From Craspedostauros australis (Eukaryota; Bacillariophyta; Bacillariophyceae; Mastogloiales; Achnanthaceae), in the NCBI GenBank assembly GCA_026770025.1, contig JAMXDE010000016.1, forward strand, positions 1,612,001-1,676,000: a stretch of DNA of 64,000 nucleotides. Direction: 5' to 3'. The notes below the pieces were generated by a model, which saw nothing but the letters and a program-made list of their open reading frames with translations, did not search any database and was not told the DNA's origin. Below, one piece after another: positions 18,737-29,919 of this stretch; within the stretch, counting starts at the first letter, position 1, and every line of letters begins with the position of its first letter. The position numbers and the translations under genes were made by a program.

Positions 18737-21200
18737 TGCGGGAGAGCCCCGGCCCGGGGTTGGCGTTGCTTCGCTGGGCCTCAAGCTCCTTTCGTAGCTT
18801 GTCGATCTCGGCGCGCTGGATTTCGAGCCTGGCCTGGTTGAGGGACTCTTTTCGTTGTCGTTCCTGCTCTCGCGCTGCAGCTCTTGTGGCCTCTCTGCGT
18901 TTCTCAGATTCTGTTGTCGCGATGGACTCTGTATCACCTGTGCCTGGGACCCCTGTCACTGCGGAATTCATGGTCATGTGTGATCCCACAGTAGTTCCTG
19001 TGCCAAAGAGGCTTCTGTAGTCGAGTGCTGCCGGTTGGTGGTTCTCTGTGGTGGCAAGGTCTGGTGGCAGATTGGTGATGACCACACTCGCGGGAAACTC
19101 CTCTTTGAGGAGGTGTTCGAGGTTGCTGTGATCCGGCGCATTGTACTTCTTAGTCACACTGTCGTACATGACGCTGAGGTTTGCGTGCCATGCGTCGATG
19201 CTGAACCACTTATCGGGCTTGGTGCCCAACTGGATGCGCGCGACGGCTGGCAGGAGGCTCATGGTGGCGGAGGCTTGGGCCATTTTCTCCTCAAACACGT
19301 GACCGATGAGTTGGTCGTCATGGGCACATGCCATGTCGAGGCTTTGGAAGATCGGTTGCCCTTGATCATCATGCATGTTCATGATGTGAGACCTGAGCGT
19401 GATGTGCTCTCGGTTGTCCCCATAGACGGGGTTGTCCAGCTTGGTTACACCGGCCATGTCCACGTACTTGAGACTCAACAACACCGCTTGATGCTTTTGC
19501 ACAAGGTTGTCGCGGTGCCTTCTCTTCTTCTCCGTCATCTGCTCGTACCTGGCTTCGGGAAGGAACCGGAGGCGGAGCCCAGCTGGTCGGTTGTCGTCTT
19601 CATTGAGGAGCGCGCACATTCTCTCCACCGCGATGGCTGCTTGCGAGCTCTCTGTCTTGACTTTCATGGCTCGCAAGGGCTGCATCGTCCAATGCTTGCC
19701 ATTGGTCTTGTATGCTTCCTTCGTGCTGTCGCACACCATGACTATGTTCTTGAGCTTTCCGCCGACTCTGGTGTTCTTGTGGCGTCGGCAGAACTCTCGG
19801 TTGATGAGCTCCATGGTGCCCTTGACGTCGTTGAAACCCCCAGAGTACAGCAGGAATCCGATCTCCTTGGTGCTTTTGACCTGCAGCATGCTGATGTATA
19901 GTCCTTCCTGGTGCTTGTAATAATACGGATTCATTTCCGCATCTCTTTTGGCAGCGATGTTGGTAGGATGCACGTCTGTCATGATTCTGACGTTGGTGTA
20001 CGTCAGGCTGCTGTCCATTGTAGATGCTTGGATGCCTTTGAAGAACACGCGGAGATCCTGTAGTTCCACTGGGACTTGACCCACATGTTGGATGTACCGG
20101 CGCTCATCAAGCATGTCCTTCCAAGGCAGGATGACCGCTGATGGATCGATGATTCTGACTTGCCGGAACCACGCCACAATTCTGTCGCGGAGCGCCTTGG
20201 TGGTGTCAGGCCCGGTTTGGTTGGCCTTGATCTTGAACATGAACCTTGTTGTATGCTGGAGGCTGGGCAATCCGATAAGGATTTGGCTTGTGTTGGATTC
20301 TGTGGACTGGTCGTCCGTTCCAATTTCGGAGGCCACCTGGCTGAACATCACGCCTGGGCGTCTCGATGCTTCTTTGCGGCTGCTGGCAGGGGCCGGGGCT
20401 GCTGGTGTGGGTGCCATTTGTGCCAGGACCTGTGTGGTGCCTTCGTCATTCGCCTGCATTGGCACGTCGTCTGCAGGTCCCGGTTGCATGTCTGGCTCTT
20501 CGCCCGCCAGCGCCGCGAATTTGTTGGTGCTTGTGCCCAGCACTGAGTTGCTGTGATTGGGCGATTTCGAGATCTTGGACCGTTTGGCCGGGTTGGGGCC
20601 GCCTGGGGGTCCTCTGGGTGCATCCCTGCTCGCCGTGCTTGGCAGTGTCTTCGCTTGGTCTGGGGCCTGTTCTTCGCCATCGCTGTCAGTGAGACTCGTG
20701 ATGGAGAGATCTGGGGCCGTTCCCACATTGTAATTAGTGCCTAGCACTCTGCGCACCGCCTCCCAAGCTCTGGCCGGCCTGGATCTGGAGCTGACTCCGC
20801 CACTCGCATTGATCTGGAAGACTTTCCGAGGATCAGTGGACGTCATCCTCATGATTGCCATGCACACCCGCTTGCGCCTTGGGTCGTCGGAAGGAAGGCT
20901 TATAGGGCCGTATTGGGTGTGTCGCCCGTTGAGAACTCGTCTGAAAAACATCTCCCAGTCTTTGACTGAAGGGTTGGCGGCCCATGCCTCTGTCTCGTCT
21001 TTGCCATACCATTTGGCTCTGGCGCTCCACATCTGGCCTGCCATGTAATCGATGGAATGGCTGCCAGTGGCTGCCGCGAACGGTTCGATGTTGTCGCCGT
21101 ATTTCTTCTGCGTCGTTTTCTGCGTGCTTGTTCTTGGCCTGTACTCGGTGGTGAACTCCTTGGGAGCCAGTGCGACCGTTTCTCCTCCGTTTGTCTCCAC
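18672..21200 (-). CDS. Non-LTR retrotransposon ORF1-like protein, 842 aa
   Basis: The ORF is intact from ATG 21200 (METNGGETVALAPKEF). It has a basic N-terminal third with Pro/Ser-rich linkers (residues ~165-290) and a folded-looking middle (~310-700; e.g. RFMFKIKANQTGPDTTKALRD). A charged coiled coil follows (~745-815: EKRREATRAAAREQERQRK), then a basic tail. I see no CCHC knuckle or RRM signature. Its position directly upstream of, and overlapping, an endonuclease-bearing ORF2 identifies it as ORF1. Such proteins bind element RNA and form the ribonucleoprotein. It looks undamaged although ORF2 is truncated, suggesting either recent truncation or a conserved cellular use. Confidence 0.65.
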   Translation of the reverse strand: METNGGETVALAPKEFTTEYRPRTSTQKTTQKKYGDNIEPFAAATGSHSIDYMAGQMWSARAKWYGKDETEAWAANPSVKDWEMFFRRVLNGRHTQYGPISLPSDDPRRKRVCMAIMRMTSTDPRKVFQINASGGVSSRSRPARAWEAVRRVLGTNYNVGTAPDLSITSLTDSDGEEQAPDQAKTLPSTASRDAPRGPPGGPNPAKRSKISKSPNHSNSVLGTSTNKFAALAGEEPDMQPGPADDVPMQANDEGTTQVLAQMAPTPAAPAPASSRKEASRRPGVMFSQVASEIGTDDQSTESNTSQILIGLPSLQHTTRFMFKIKANQTGPDTTKALRDRIVAWFRQVRIIDPSAVILPWKDMLDERRYIQHVGQVPVELQDLRVFFKGIQASTMDSSLTYTNVRIMTDVHPTNIAAKRDAEMNPYYYKHQEGLYISMLQVKSTKEIGFLLYSGGFNDVKGTMELINREFCRRHKNTRVGGKLKNIVMVCDSTKEAYKTNGKHWTMQPLRAMKVKTESSQAAIAVERMCALLNEDDNRPAGLRLRFLPEARYEQMTEKKRRHRDNLVQKHQAVLLSLKYVDMAGVTKLDNPVYGDNREHITLRSHIMNMHDDQGQPIFQSLDMACAHDDQLIGHVFEEKMAQASATMSLLPAVARIQLGTKPDKWFSIDAWHANLSVMYDSVTKKYNAPDHSNLEHLLKEEFPASVVITNLPPDLATTENHQPAALDYRSLFGTGTTVGSHMTMNSAVTGVPGTGDTESIATTESEKRREATRAAAREQERQRKESLNQARLEIQRAEIDKLRKELEAQRSNANPGPGLSRNVSKPCKPRAARPAEQQARQH

Positions 21201-23525
21201 TCTTTTTGCTGTGACACTGCTGCAATGAGGTGATTCCTGAGCATGGGAGATGTTGTGTGTAGGCTGCTCCGCATTGCTGTTGTTGCAGAGCGAGTTTTGG
21301 GATCAAACGAGTCGCGTAGCTCGTATTGGTCAAAAATAAAATGACTGTACAGTCACGAGCAACCGAGACGGAGTGTTTGTGGCTGAAACAACACAGGGGC
21401 AAAAACGAACAGAGCATGTGTCTTTGTTGGATTCATGGCATGTGGTCGCAATCTGGTTCACAACAAGGAGTATATCAGCATTACACCAACAACAGATATT
21501 CAATAGAAGACTGTCATCTGTGTGCCTGAGAGTGCTTCACTTTGCATCCTGAGCACGCAAGCAAGCCAGCATCATTCGTTGCGGCTGGAAAGTGGCCCGT
21601 TTTCAAGGTCCGCCATGGTAGGTTCGTTGCTTGACATCGTGATGGTTTTTGTGTTGTTTGCTGTTTTTTGTACTGATTTGGATTTTATTTGATTGCTGTT
21701 CGAGTTGCCGGAGTTCCGAAACTATGCTCTCTGCCAAATGATGTCAATTAGTCTATTGATTGTTTCTAGATACTATACCGCATGCGCTCTGCTTTCTGTG
21801 GGGCTCTGGTGTGGGGGAGTTGTAGATTCTTGGTTGTTGCCAATTGCTTTGCAGCAAGTTTGATGCTCAATCCTTTGTATGCTGGTAGTTGTTTCCTGTT
21901 GGATCTTCTCTGTGGATTTATTGGTTGTGGTTGGGTGCTTCTCTCTCTTCTGTATGTTCTTCATACTTCATTTCTGGTTACCGAATGTCATGTAGTGATG
22001 CTCACTGTAAATCCACTAGTAGCTGGTTGCAGCCGGATACTCTGCTTGATGTTGAAATATGTACAAATTTGTTGGCTGTGTTCGGAAACTCTCTCGCTTC
22101 TGCTTCTGCTCCTGGAAACCACATACGAGTTGTCAAACGTTGATAGATGTTCCAGGCTCTTGCTGAATTATGTCTTCTGATCAGTTGGCTGTGTCAGAAC
22201 ACAGTCTGTATGATACTCAATGCTCATTGTTTGATCCTATTTTGGCGTTGGATGGATGCTTTGCTGGATACCCTCAGCTACATGCGGTGCTCTCTGCTGT
22301 TTGCAACATGTACTGCTGAGCTCTGTGCTGCGTGCTGTGCTCCCTGTTGATCTATTGGAGCCAGCCAGATGCTATGCTATTGGCCATCAGCCAATTGGAA
22401 CCTCCTGAACAATACCAGGATGTTTATTCCACAGCTTTAATGCTCCGCCATCCGCAAAGTTCTGAATGCACCATCTCGCCGATCATTGTCCTTGTCATTG
22501 TGCTGCCATTGTTGTTGAGATTGTTGTTGTCCTATTGCACAGCTTTCGTAGCTTGTTGTACATTGCTGACTGTTCCTAATTGCCCTGCACCCAGTGCCGT
22601 CATGTGGGATGTAACTTGGCCCATGGTGGGAGCGTAAAGAGATGTATATCCAGATGCACCATCGCCCTTCCATCCTACTTTTATTCCTCTTGCATTGGTG
22701 CAAATTGTTGACGATGGTTGCTGCTTCCGCTGATGATGCTGCAGTGAGCATCAGTGGGGTAGTTTGGTGGATATCTCCGTGGGTGTGTTCATATGATGGT
22801 GGTGTCCAACGGTTGTCAATGATGCTGTCCATTCCAAACTACGCAGTGTCCTTCTACTCAGCGCACATTGAGCATATCGTTGATGGCCACACTGGAGTCG
22901 TTGTTGGCCATGATGTTGACCTGCGGGCCTGGTTGACTTGCTGTACTGGATGTATTTGCGCATGTTGTTCAGCTTCTGTGGTGGACGGTGTTGTTGGGAC
23001 GAATTCGTTGGTCCACCCAACACCTCTTGCCAAACGATTCGTCGAATTTGTGGAGTTTTGCGGCTTTGCGAAAACCAGGTGCTGTCTGTCCGTGTACCGG
23101 CATACACACGTCATGATGATGAGACGAAATGATTGGACAATGAATTTTGATGATGACGTTTGACGAATGTCAATGATAAAGTAAGAGAGCCATCCCGAAA
23201 TTTCAAATTTGAATTTCAAACGTTCATATGTCTCAGTAGTAGAAATTGCGTAGATCGATGCCATGGAACACAAAGGACGTTATTGGGGGTTGCGCGAGCC
23301 CATATCTAAAATGGCCTCTCCCGCTTTGGGTTGATGACGATTGGAGTGGTTCCATCATTGCTTCTTCCCCAGCTTACTCACCACCACCCAGAAGACTGCA
23401 TTGACTCCAATGCTTCATAATGATGCACTCTAAAGACTGGGGACGATTTCTTTGACAAGGGTTGGATTGAACGACTGAGATCGAACACATGTGAACAAGG
23501 GCATTCGCCACGGTACAACACGGCG
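21201..23525. other. Long stretch without recognisable genes
   Basis: The first few hundred bases may be the 5' untranslated region of the non-LTR element. Beyond that, ORFs up to 173 aa occur on both strands without domains. A minus-strand reading over about 21780-23100 has protein-like patches (e.g. FADGGALKLWNKHPGIVQEV near 22410-22470) broken by many stops, possibly an old decayed element that I cannot assign. Confidence 0.35.
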
Positions 23526-23663
23526 ATGCACGAGACTGAGGAAATCAACACCATTCTCCATCGCCGCCTCGCTCTTTCACAAGCTTTAAAGCTCAACTTT
23601 CCCCTGTCCATTGGAAGTACCGCCTTCATCATCATTATCCTGTACGCAGTGAAACGAGGATGA
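23526..23663 (+). CDS. Candidate 45-aa single-pass membrane microprotein
   Basis: ATG 23526 to TGA 23661 encodes a short polar N-terminus (MHETEEINTILHRR), an amphipathic stretch and one hydrophobic segment (PLSIGSTAFIIIILYAV) flanked by Lys and KRG at the C-terminus. This is the layout of a tail-anchored or mitochondrial single-pass protein. The frame is open upstream to about 23420, so this may be the last exon of a longer gene with an acceptor such as ...CTCTAAAG at about 23433. I recognise no family. A minus-strand ORF of 155 aa overlaps it (23378-23845). Confidence 0.25.
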   Translation: MHETEEINTILHRRLALSQALKLNFPLSIGSTAFIIIILYAVKRG

Positions 23664-24010
23664 GCAGGGGAAGAGCAGCTGGGGCAGCTGCGCGCGTTGA
23701 CACCGCGAGTTGGTTGTGTTGTGAGCACCCAGAAATTTGTCGTCTGCCCGTCTATGCGGCAATGGGCATCATGTTTTGCCTCCGTCCCATCAAAAACAGA
23801 TTCTCGAACTCGTGAACCAAGCCAAATGTCATGAGATAGTCCCAAACCAGGAAAAAAACAACGCGACAGATCGTGGGCTCCATTAGAGGTAGCCTGCCCA
23901 ACTTCGTCACCTCATAACTTTAAAACTAAGCCCCCCCTGAAGCTGAAATCTCGGATTATGAATCTAAGCATGTTAAATTGTATTTAGACAAAGTTTCATC
24001 TGAATCTAAG
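23664..24010. other. Intergenic, nothing recognised
   Basis: This is the spacer up to the inverted-repeat end at 24011. It may include interior of the TIR element found there. It contains a C7 run (about 23930) and short A runs. Confidence 0.4.
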
Positions 24011-24065
24011 GACCAAAATCAAAGAATCCTGCCTGGACCGCACCGCTATTGGCTCACACGGGTCA
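24011..24065 (-). repeat. Opposite end of the inferred TA-targeting TIR element
   Basis: The reverse complement matches 10411-10461 (TGACCCGTGTGAGC...GCGGTGCGGTCCAGGCAG). It abuts TA at 24066-24067, the same site in the Gypsy LTR as at 10409-10410. Sequence upstream should be interior of the element; a matching other end was not found. Confidence 0.55.
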
Positions 24066-24311
24066 TATGGAAACATGCCACCACCAAACTTGATGCCAAA
24101 ACATGGAAGCAAGTAAATGAGCGACCAGGTGGCGCAGGTTTGGAATTCAGGCGTGGTTCTTGGAACAGGCACGGAGTAAGCAGAGGCGGCATGGCAGAGT
24201 GCGCTACTTGTGAGGTAACGCGAAGTAGAGCAGGTGGAGGCAAGAAGGAAGGAAGGAAGGAAGGTAATCATAATCTACAATTATCCCTCAATCGTCTGCT
24301 GGCATAAGGCA
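24066..24311 (+). repeat. Gypsy 5' LTR, 5'-truncated
   Basis: It matches the 3' LTR from the TA of CATATGG to GGCATAAGGCA. The first ~160 bp were lost at the TIR-element junction. It contains a GGAA microsatellite (24244-24263) not present in the other copy. Confidence 0.8.
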
Positions 24312-24383
24312 CAGTGAATTCACTCCTTACGATTGAACATCGTACTCAACAACAACAACCGCCAAACCGTCCAACGAACAACA

Positions 24384-27300
24384 ATGACTGAAGTCAAGCC
24401 CGGGCAAGAGCCCGTCCTCTACTGGGAGAAGGAAGAAGCTCGGACCTACCCACGCAACATGTATGTGAAGATGGACGTATACGAGGATCCAAGTGATCCA
24501 GCCAACACCGACACCGTGGAGACTCAAGTACTCAAGTTCGACGACGGAAGCGCTGAAGAATGGCTCCGTTTCCGCCGGGAATTCGACACGCTGATGGCTG
24601 CGAAGCGCATGACGACAGCGACCCAGAAGATGGTGCATCTGAACAACCTACTGATGGGAGACGCGCAGAATTGATTCGCAACAGCCGTCCAAGCCGTACA
24701 AGGAAACACCGCCGCTGCTGCAGCACGCAAGCTCAAGGAAGGACTCGCAGCAGTTGGAGTGCCGTTCTTCGGACACCCATCGAGCGCGTGGAGACGCCAG
24801 CGCAACTACATGCGTCAGTACGCAAAGTATGACCATGGTGAGCTGTCCGCCTTCCGCGCGCGGCTGCTGGAGCTCAATCAATACCTCCCATTCACGCCAA
24901 GCCCAGGCAATGGCAATGTCGCCGCATCCTTCCCTGATTTCGAGTTGGTGGAGATCCTGGATCGTGCAAGCCCAGAGGAGTACTGCCATGCCCTGCTCCA
25001 AAGCGGGTACCAGGTGTATGAGCACTCCTTTGAGGACCTCTACCGCCGTCTCCTCGACGTGGCAAATAGCTGCCGCCCGGCAAAGAAGAACCACAATGCC
25101 AAAAAGGGCAAGAAGGCCGAGAAGGGCTTGCGTGGCAACCGGAGCAACAAAGGGCGCAACGACCGCAACAATAAGCGCAAGAACCGCGATAGCGGCGATG
25201 CCCCACCAAAGTGTGGAAGATGCGGCCGAATTGGGCATAATACCAGCGAGTGCTGGAATGACCCAAAGAACGCGGACAGTCGCCAAAGTGGGTGGCGTGT
25301 TCCATACAAGGGCAAAAAGAGTCCTGGCAAGAACGATGAGAGCCTCAACGTGGTCTTGACCCAAGAGGTGTTCAACCAACTTGTCAGCTCCCTGCCAAGC
25401 AAGCGCACCAAGAAGAAGAAACGCCGTATCTCCGATGAGGACGACGAAAACGCCAACTACTTGCGCCAGTTGCAGCAAGTCAATAGTGATAACAGCTCTA
25501 CTAGCAGTGACTCAACCAACTATCCCATGACTACTGTAGTCAGTGATGCGACCTGCTATAGCCTGGCTAGTAGAAAGGCAAAGAAGCGAAAGCAACATCA
25601 TGCGTCCACCGAAGTGATTGGTGAGGCCGTGAATAGAGCAGGCAACATAGCCCAGCTCCGCATACTGTTGGATTCTGGTACATCCAGCTGCTTGGTACTG
25701 CGTGAGTTTGCCCCACGAACATTGAAGAATGGGGATGGGGTGACGAAATGGAAGACCATGGGTGGCAGTTTCTGCACATCGAGCCTAGCTACGATGCAGT
25801 TCGTGCTGCCCGAGTTCCACGGGCGCAAGTCCATACGGTGGACAATGCACGTCGATGAAACGACACAAGCCCAACAGTCCCAGTACGACATGATCGTCGG
25901 GACCGATCTCATGCATGAGCTTGGAATCGACTTGTCGTTCTCCATGAACTCCATGACATGGGACAACGTCACCATTCCAATGAAGAACAGAGGGGTGCTG
26001 ACCAACAAGGAAGCGTTGGATGTCGCATACCATGTCGCAATGCAGTCTACACTACTCAATCAAGCAGAAGATAGACAGAAGCGTATCATGGATGCAGACT
26101 ATAGTGAGATTGCACTAGACACCTATGTGTCCCAACTGAACCACCTCAACCGGTCACAGCAACAACAATTGCTGGCTACCTTGCAACGGACACCACAGAC
26201 CTTCAAAGGAGGACTTGGTACGTTGAAGATCAAACCTGTTCGTCTAGAGCTCAAGGCGGGGGCCAAGCCATTCCATGGCAAGGCATTCCCTGTTCCGAAG
26301 GCGTATGAACAAGTGACAAAGAAAGAGAGCAAACGCTTTGAGAGCATTGGTGTGTGGGAGAAGTTCTCCAAAAGTGACTGGGCAGCGCCCAGTTTCATCC
26401 AACCAAAGAAGACCGGTGATGTGCGAGTACTCACGGACTTTCGCGAGCTCAACAAACACCTTAAACGAAGGCCGTATCCATTACCAAAAATACAGGACAT
26501 GCTCCAGAAATTGGAACAGTTCAAATACGCGACAGCATTTGATTTGTCCATGGGTTACTACCACATTCCGCTGGACGTCCCCAGCCAAAATCTGTGTACC
26601 ACGGTGCTGCCGTGGGGCAAGTATAGGTATAAGAAGCTGCCAATGGGCATCTCCACAGCTCCAGATATTTTCCAGCGCATCATGAATGAGTTGCTTGGTG
26701 ACCTCAAATTTACCTTGGTCTACCTTGATGACATTTTGGTGCTCTCGGACACCAATGACAGTGACGAAGATCACTTGTCGAAATGTCATGTGGTGCTCGT
26801 CCGCCTCCAAGAGGCCGGATTCGCCGTTAACTTGCGCAAGTCGTTCTTCATGATGAAAGAACTAGACTACCTCGGGTATCACCTGACCCAACGCGGTCTA
26901 GAGCCACAGCCCAAGAAAGTGGAAGCGATACAGCGAGTGCTGCCGCCGTCGAATAAACGACAACTAAGACGTTTCTTAGGCATGATTAACTACTACCGCG
27001 ATATGTGGAAGCGTAGGAGCCATACCTTAGCACCACTCACGACCCTCGCAGCCAAGAATACGAAATGGCACTGGGGCAAAGCGCAACAAGTAGCATTCTG
27101 CGAAGCCAAACAAATGGTAATGCGAGAAGCAGCTCTAGCATACCCGGACTTCTCCAAGGAGTTCCATGTGCATGCGGATGCGAGTGACTACCAACTTGGT
27201 GGAGTGATTGCTCAAGAAGGGAAACCCTTGGCATTCTATACTCGCAAGCTAAATGCCGCCCAAACTAGATACACCACAGGAGAGAAAGAACTGCTAAGTA

Positions 27301-28739
27301 TAGTCGAAACACTGAAAGCATTCAACAACATTCTCCGTGGTCAGCAAGTAACAATACACACAGATCATCTCAATCTGCTGTACAAGCCGCTATCGTCTAA
27401 CCGACTCCAGCGATGGTGAATACTACTGGAAGAATACGGACCCACTGTGGTCCATGTGAAGGGAGAGAACAATGTGGTGGCAGATGCCCTCTCGCGCCTC
27501 CCAATGGAACATCGTGACGACGATGTGTCCAGCACTACCGAGGAAGAAAGAACCCCACTATCATACATGTCCACAACAGAGACTGAGAGTGCGGAATTCC
27601 CAATGAAACCAACAACAGTCCAGAAGTACCAACAAAAAGATAAGATATTGCAACAACACATGAAAACTAATAGCAACACAGACTACACGACAAAGAATGT
27701 CGAAGGACTCCCCCTCGTACATTACAAGGACAAGATATTTGTACCAAAAGGCTTACGTGCACGAATAACCGAGTGGTATCACCACTATCTGGTACATCCC
27801 GGGCAAACCCGGATGGAGGCAACCATTAGACAACTGTTCTATTGGCCTGGACTGAAGGCAGAGATCGCTGACCACTGCAAGTCCTGCAAACAATGCCAAC
27901 TATCAAAGAAGAATCGAAAGAAGTATGGCCACCTCCCTGCAAAGCAAGCGGAGACCAACCCATGGGAACGGGTCAATGTCGACCTCATTGGACCATACAC
28001 CATCACCACTCCATCCAAGCAGAAGCATGAGATGAGAGCAATGACGATGATCGACCCCGCAACATGATGGTTCGAGATCGCCGCAATCAACAAACCAAAC
28101 AGTGCAGAGACTCAAAGAGCATTCGACAGCCAATGGCTCGCACGCTATCCACGGCCCAGCCAATGTGGATTTGATAATGGAAGCGAATTCAAGCTACTGT
28201 TCTCGACGATGTGCGACAACTTCGGCATCAAGAAGAAAACTACCACTAGCCATAACCCACAAGGGAATGCAATACTAGAACGCATTCACCAAGTGCTGGG
28301 AGATGCATTCCGGACGTTCCAGCTTGACAAGCAGGAACATAGTGGAACGCAACCGTGGGAACCATTCCTCACAGCAGTGGCATATGCAGTACGCACAACG
28401 TACCACACTACTCTCCAGGCCACACCCGGACAGTTGGTGTTTGGTCGCGATATGCTCCTTCCAGTGCGCTTCAAGGTTGATTGGGCTCACATAGCCAAGC
28501 GCAAGCAAGAAGCAATCAACCGCTCCAACAATAGGGAGAACTCCAAGCGCATTGCGCACAAGTATAAAATTGGAGACAAGGTACTCGTGACGAAGCCTGG
28601 ACTCCTACCCAAGATGGCACAGCCACGGGAAGGACCGTTCACCGTCAAGGAAGTCTTTACGAATGGGACACTCCTAGTCCGAAAGGGTATCATCACCGAG
28701 CGCATCAACATACGCCGGATCACCCCGTTCTTCGAGTAG
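24384..28739 (+). pseudogene. Gypsy gag-pol, one frame with three in-frame TGA codons
   Basis: From ATG 24384 (MTEVKPGQEPV) a single frame spans 4.36 kb with no frameshift. TGA occurs at 24672, 27417 and 28065. Domains in order: gag (to ~residue 270); CCHC knuckle CGRCGRIGHNTSEC (~276-289); aspartic protease LLDSGTSS (~428); RT with DFRELNK and YLDDILVL (~680-785); RNase H HADASDYQLGG (~930); integrase HHCC zinc finger (HPGQTRMEAT...CKSCKQC); catalytic core with WERVNVDLIGPY, GFDNGSEF and NAILERIH; then a GPF-type module (PREGPFTV). The second TGA sits where related elements have Arg (RW.ILLEEYGP), consistent with CGA to TGA. The third sits at the usual Gly before WFEI. Decay is the simplest reading; readthrough is possible but unsupported. 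Confidence 0.85.
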
Positions 28740-28757
28740 TGCCCATCGGGAAGCGAA

Positions 28758-29106
28758 TGACCTAGACTGATAACTAGCTAGAATATCCTAGTCTCCCAAT
28801 TGAGTCCAGTCATGTATCTACTGTTGCCAGCACTGGATCGAGTCCGGTAACGTCCATGACCAAGACCAGTTGGTTGAGTCCAATCATGCGAGGCACGACT
28901 CAGTCGTATCTGTGGTGCCAACATATGGAAACATGCCACCACCAAACTTGATGCCAAAACATGGAAGCAAGTAAATGAGCGACCAGGTGGCGCAGGTTTG
29001 GAATTCAGGCATGGTTCTTGGAACAGGCACGGAGTAAGCAGAGGCGGCATGGCAGAGTGCGCTACTTGTGGAGTAACGCGAGTAGGGCAGATGGAGGCAC
29101 AGCTGG
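28758..29106 (+). repeat. Gypsy 3' LTR, first part
   Basis: It begins TGACCTAGACTGATAACTAG shortly after the pol stop and a purine-rich ATCGGGAAGCGAA. It ends at AGCTGG (29101-29106), the target duplicated by Copia element A. It carries both empty sites used elsewhere: GGTAA at about 28846 and CATATG at about 28921. Confidence 0.87.
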
Positions 29107-29899
29107 TGTTGGCAAGTTCCGCGCACGGTAACCTACGATCGTGGAAGATGGTGTTGGTTGATAGTCGTTCGTTTGCTATTTCATTACTTGGCTACTCCGA
29201 TGCTCTCGGTGTACGCCCGTTCTCTTGCCCGATGCTCTCGGCACTTCAATCTGTTTCGTAGATTCAGTCTCCGACTATGAGTCGGTACGCGAGATGCTCT
29301 CTCGCTCTTCTCTGTATTCTCTCTCTCTCAACATCGTGTACTCGTCGCACACGATACTCCGTGTTCGATACGTACTCCGTATTCGACACTCCGTTCATTC
29401 AGTACTGGCTCCTACTCCATGAGTACTCGCCATTTGAAGTTCACCTTTCGTATCCATGATGCTGATGCCCTTCGGTCATCGGATCTTCACCTTCTGCTCT
29501 GACTTGGAGACAGATGTCGACGTGGTGACATGATGACATCCTGTCGACGTCAGTAGGCGTCCTTCTGCTCTCCAGATGTCACGTTCCATTGGTGATGCAG
29601 CAGCCTGTCAGATGATATCGTCATCTGAGGTTTAGTTGGGAAGTACCTCGAGATTCTCTTGGTACCATTGATGGATGGACGGACGATCTTCCAATTCTCT
29701 CAGAAATCGTCATTTGCAAATTTCCTCCAGAAATCTTGCCCCTTTTCGTGTGTTCCATTTCCCCTGTAATTCTGACGAATCACAGTATACTATCGACACG
29801 AATGTAGTTATACCGTCCAAGTGTGTATGAGAGAATAGCGGGTGAACGATGCACATATACTCGTACATCTCGACATATACTCACATGTACATCTCGACA
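29107..29899 (-). repeat. Copia A 3' LTR
   Basis: 793 bp, TGTTGG...CTCGACA on the plus strand (TGTCGAG...CCAACA in element sense). Near its element-sense start, GTACATCTCGACA occurs twice 26 bp apart. It also holds a CT microsatellite. One difference from the partner LTR: ATACTCG here, ATATTCG at about 37007. Confidence 0.92.
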
Positions 29900-29919
29900 C
29901 CCTTCCTGTGTGCATTCGG

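Noticed and set aside
22400..23110. Protein-like minus-strand text such as FADGGALKLWNKHPG
   Set aside because: Broken by many stops and not assignable to a family; mentioned only as possible old debris.
23378..23845. Minus-strand ORF of 155 aa
   Set aside because: No recognisable domain; it overlaps the plus-strand tail-anchor candidate and lacks supporting context.
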